Origin: Vibrio sp.
GTDB lineage: Bacteria > Pseudomonadota > Gammaproteobacteria > Enterobacterales > Vibrionaceae
Assembly (NCBI GenBank): GCA_007124475.1
Contig: SLFB01000026.1
Span: forward strand, 1 to 8,212
Length of the DNA: 8,212 bases
Direction: 5' to 3'
Position 1 is the stretch's first letter, and each line of letters starts with the position of its first letter. The position numbers and the translations under genes were made by a program. Below are positions 6,808 through 8,212 of the stretch, one piece after another. The notes under the pieces were generated by a model. The model had not been told where the DNA came from and did no database searches. It was given only the letters and a program-made list of their open reading frames with translations.

Positions 6808-6810
6808 GTT

Positions 6811-6850
6811 CAATAGAATATGCTAACGCATAGCTTAAGTTATGCTATTG
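6811..6850. repeat. Compound inverted repeat downstream of tRNA-Gly
   Basis: CAATAGAATA (6811-6820) pairs with TATGCTATTG (6841-6850) at 9 of 10 positions. Inside lie two competing structures: TATGC-taac-GCATA (6819-6832) and GCATAGCTT/AAGTTATGC (6828-6845; one G-T step). The shared GCATA arm means the two inner hairpins cannot form together. It lies about 60 bases past the tRNA 3' end, right beside ERIC copy B. No T-run follows on either strand, so it is not a standard terminator; it could be a processing or pausing structure for the tRNA transcript or a protein-binding palindrome. Confidence 0.5.
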
Positions 6851-6910
6851 GAGTGGTTGGGGTTTAAAGCTAGATGATATGGACTTTACTTACAGCTAAG
6901 AGGGAGGTTT

Positions 6911-6985
<75 letters not shown>

Positions 6986-7012
6986 TTTGTTAGGTCTGGC
7001 TTGCTTACGGGA

Positions 7013-7041
7013 TGTATATTGCCATGTTTATAGAAAAAGAA
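7013..7041 (-). promoter_or_regulatory. Possible tRNA-Gly promoter
   Basis: On the - strand TATACA (7013-7018; 5 of 6 to TATAAT) is followed by a C-rich stretch (TCCCGT), the GC-rich discriminator expected of stable-RNA promoters, with a predicted start about 20 bases before the tRNA. The -35 region 17 bases upstream is a pyrimidine run and a poor match, so this is only a candidate. Confidence 0.33.
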
Positions 7042-7063
7042 AAGTACTTTTTTAAAATTAACG

Positions 7064-7088
7064 TTTGTTTGCTTGTAAAACAAACAAA
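7064..7088. repeat. Short inverted repeat between diguanylate cyclase gene and tRNA
   Basis: TTTGTTTG (7064-7071) and CAAACAAA (7081-7088) are a perfect 8-bp inverted repeat with a 9-base spacer. It lies about 95 bases past the cyclase stop and about 45 bases upstream of the candidate tRNA -10. The stem is AT-rich and has no following U-run, so an operator or an upstream element is as likely as a weak terminator. The rest of the 7089-7182 gap shows nothing recognisable. Confidence 0.35.
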
Positions 7089-7182
7089 ATGATATCAATA
7101 GCTTAAAATATGTACCAAACTAAAGAACGATTGGCAGCTTAGACTGAAGCCATTGATACGATAAGGTCAAAAATCATAATAC

Positions 7183-8212
7183 TTAAGTGAGCGATTTCAT
7201 CATGACCTGATTTTTTCCAGCATGCTTAGCTTGATACATTAATCTATCAGGTAGCACCAATGAGAAATCTTTGAAAGGCTGAGTATGATAATAAACACAA
7301 CCGATACTCACTGTTAATATGGTTGTGTGTGCACGATCTAATACAAAAGGAGTGTCAGCAATTGCCTGACAAATACGCTGCACTTTGCTCTCAACTTGAT
7401 AACTGGCTTGATTGACCATTAAAATCGCAAATTCCTCCCCTCCCATACGAGCAATGTAATCATCCTCATCAAGCACACTTTGTGCTGCTTGAACAACATG
7501 GACAATAGCTTGATCGCCTATCTCATGGCCATATTGATCATTAATTCGTTTAAAGTTATCAATGTCAAAAATAGCCAAACCCGCGCTCCCTGCTTGCTGC
7601 TGAACCTGCGCCATCATTTGTGTAAAGAAACGGCGATTACCTATCTGAGTCAGCTGGTCGGTTAATGCTTGTTGCTCAAGCTTTTGATTAGCCTTGCGCA
7701 ACTGCGCGGTTCGTACCTGCACCATACGACGCAACATCAGTATATAAGCCAAAATAATGCTAATCGCCGCACCCGCTAATAACGGGTAAAGATAGCGAGG
7801 GTAAACTTTTTCCATATAAATCCAACGGCTAAAAATCCGAGCTCGGTCAGACTCACGAAAATTAACAAAGCCTGCATCTATTACACCAAGTAATTCACTA
7901 TTACCTTTTAACACCCCTGGTCTTAACGCTTCAGCATAAAGAAATTTTACTGGTAAAAACTTATGGCGGCTATTGGCGGTAAATAAGAATAAATTTGCCA
8001 CTTGAAAGTCAGCAATAAATCCGTCCAGTTGCCCTCTTGCCGCGGCATTAAGCATCAGTTGGTTATTGTTAAAACTCATTAATTCCATATCTGGATAATG
8101 CTGCTTAGCAAACCATTGCTCATAGCCTGCATGGACGACGCCAATATTAAGCCTACTTTGACCTGATAGAATTGAACGGATATCTTCTTGGCTATGTTGA
8201 GAGCTGATAAAC
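7183..8212 (-). CDS. Diguanylate cyclase with periplasmic solute-binding-type sensor (5' end outside window)
   Basis: The frame stays open from the stop at 7183 to the right edge, so this is the last 342 residues of a longer inner-membrane protein; the ATG at 8088 is internal. Visible order: end of a periplasmic domain like the SBP_bac_3 family (LNIGVVHAGYEQWF, then GQLDGFIADF), membrane helix about fragment residues 142-159, a charged helical linker about 160-182 that is probably coiled-coil, then a GGDEF domain. The domain starts with LTDQLTQIGNRR, has FDIDNFKRIND for metal and GTP binding, and the active signature GGEEF (257-261). It should make cyclic-di-GMP in response to a periplasmic ligand, perhaps an amino acid. 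The inhibitory RxxD site is lost: the aligned positions read DEDD. There is no EAL domain. The next gene downstream is the tRNA, so it is not in an operon with hutW. Confidence 0.9.
   Translation of the reverse strand, partial: FISSQHSQEDIRSILSGQSRLNIGVVHAGYEQWFAKQHYPDMELMSFNNNQLMLNAAARGQLDGFIADFQVANLFLFTANSRHKFLPVKFLYAEALRPGVLKGNSELLGVIDAGFVNFRESDRARIFSRWIYMEKVYPRYLYPLLAGAAISIILAYILMLRRMVQVRTAQLRKANQKLEQQALTDQLTQIGNRRFFTQMMAQVQQQAGSAGLAIFDIDNFKRINDQYGHEIGDQAIVHVVQAAQSVLDEDDYIARMGGEEFAILMVNQASYQVESKVQRICQAIADTPFVLDRAHTTILTVSIGCVYYHTQPFKDFSLVLPDRLMYQAKHAGKNQVMMKSLT

Noticed and set aside
8086..8088. ATG 8088 as the start of the diguanylate cyclase
   Set aside because: The frame is open through the right edge and the upstream residues (LNIGVVHAGYEQWF) continue the solute-binding domain, so this is an internal methionine.

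Overview
The window looks like chromosomal DNA of a gammaproteobacterium, most likely a Vibrionaceae member (Vibrio or Photobacterium type). The evidence is the AT-rich coding style, a hutW-type gene, two complex membrane-bound cyclic-di-GMP enzymes, an enterobacterial/vibrio-type tRNA-Gly(UCC), and two ERIC-type intergenic repeats. This assignment is an inference from content, not from a database match.

Left part (1-5066, + strand): a TDT/TehA-family membrane transporter, an orphan periplasmic solute-binding protein of the TctC/Bug family with no TctA or TctB beside it, and, after a 227-base gap, a 921-residue membrane-anchored PAS-GGDEF-EAL protein. All its catalytic motifs are intact, and its C-terminus and stop codon are supplied by an ERIC element. 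The three genes could form a loose solute-transport and solute-sensing group feeding cyclic-di-GMP.

Middle part (5029-6807): hutW (- strand), a radical SAM enzyme for anaerobic heme breakdown, bracketed by two ERIC-like repeats in inverted orientation (5029-5155 and 6690-6807). Its promoter region is unusually readable: a near-consensus sigma70 promoter, a Fur box over the -10 and start site, and a perfect FNR box plus a weaker one exactly 21 bp away. This is an AND-type logic of low iron and no oxygen that fits the enzyme. The promoter places the true hutW start at 6555, so the longest reading frame (starting 6738 inside the ERIC repeat) is over-extended. The usual partners hutX and hutZ are not adjacent.

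Right part (6808-8212, - strand): a structured AT-rich spacer, tRNA-Gly(UCC) with encoded CCA, and the 3' part of a diguanylate cyclase with a periplasmic solute-binding-type sensor, running off the right edge. I saw no CRISPR array, prophage gene, transposase or toxin-antitoxin pair. The most notable items are the hutW regulatory region and the ERIC pair. I did not find a clearly new multi-gene system.
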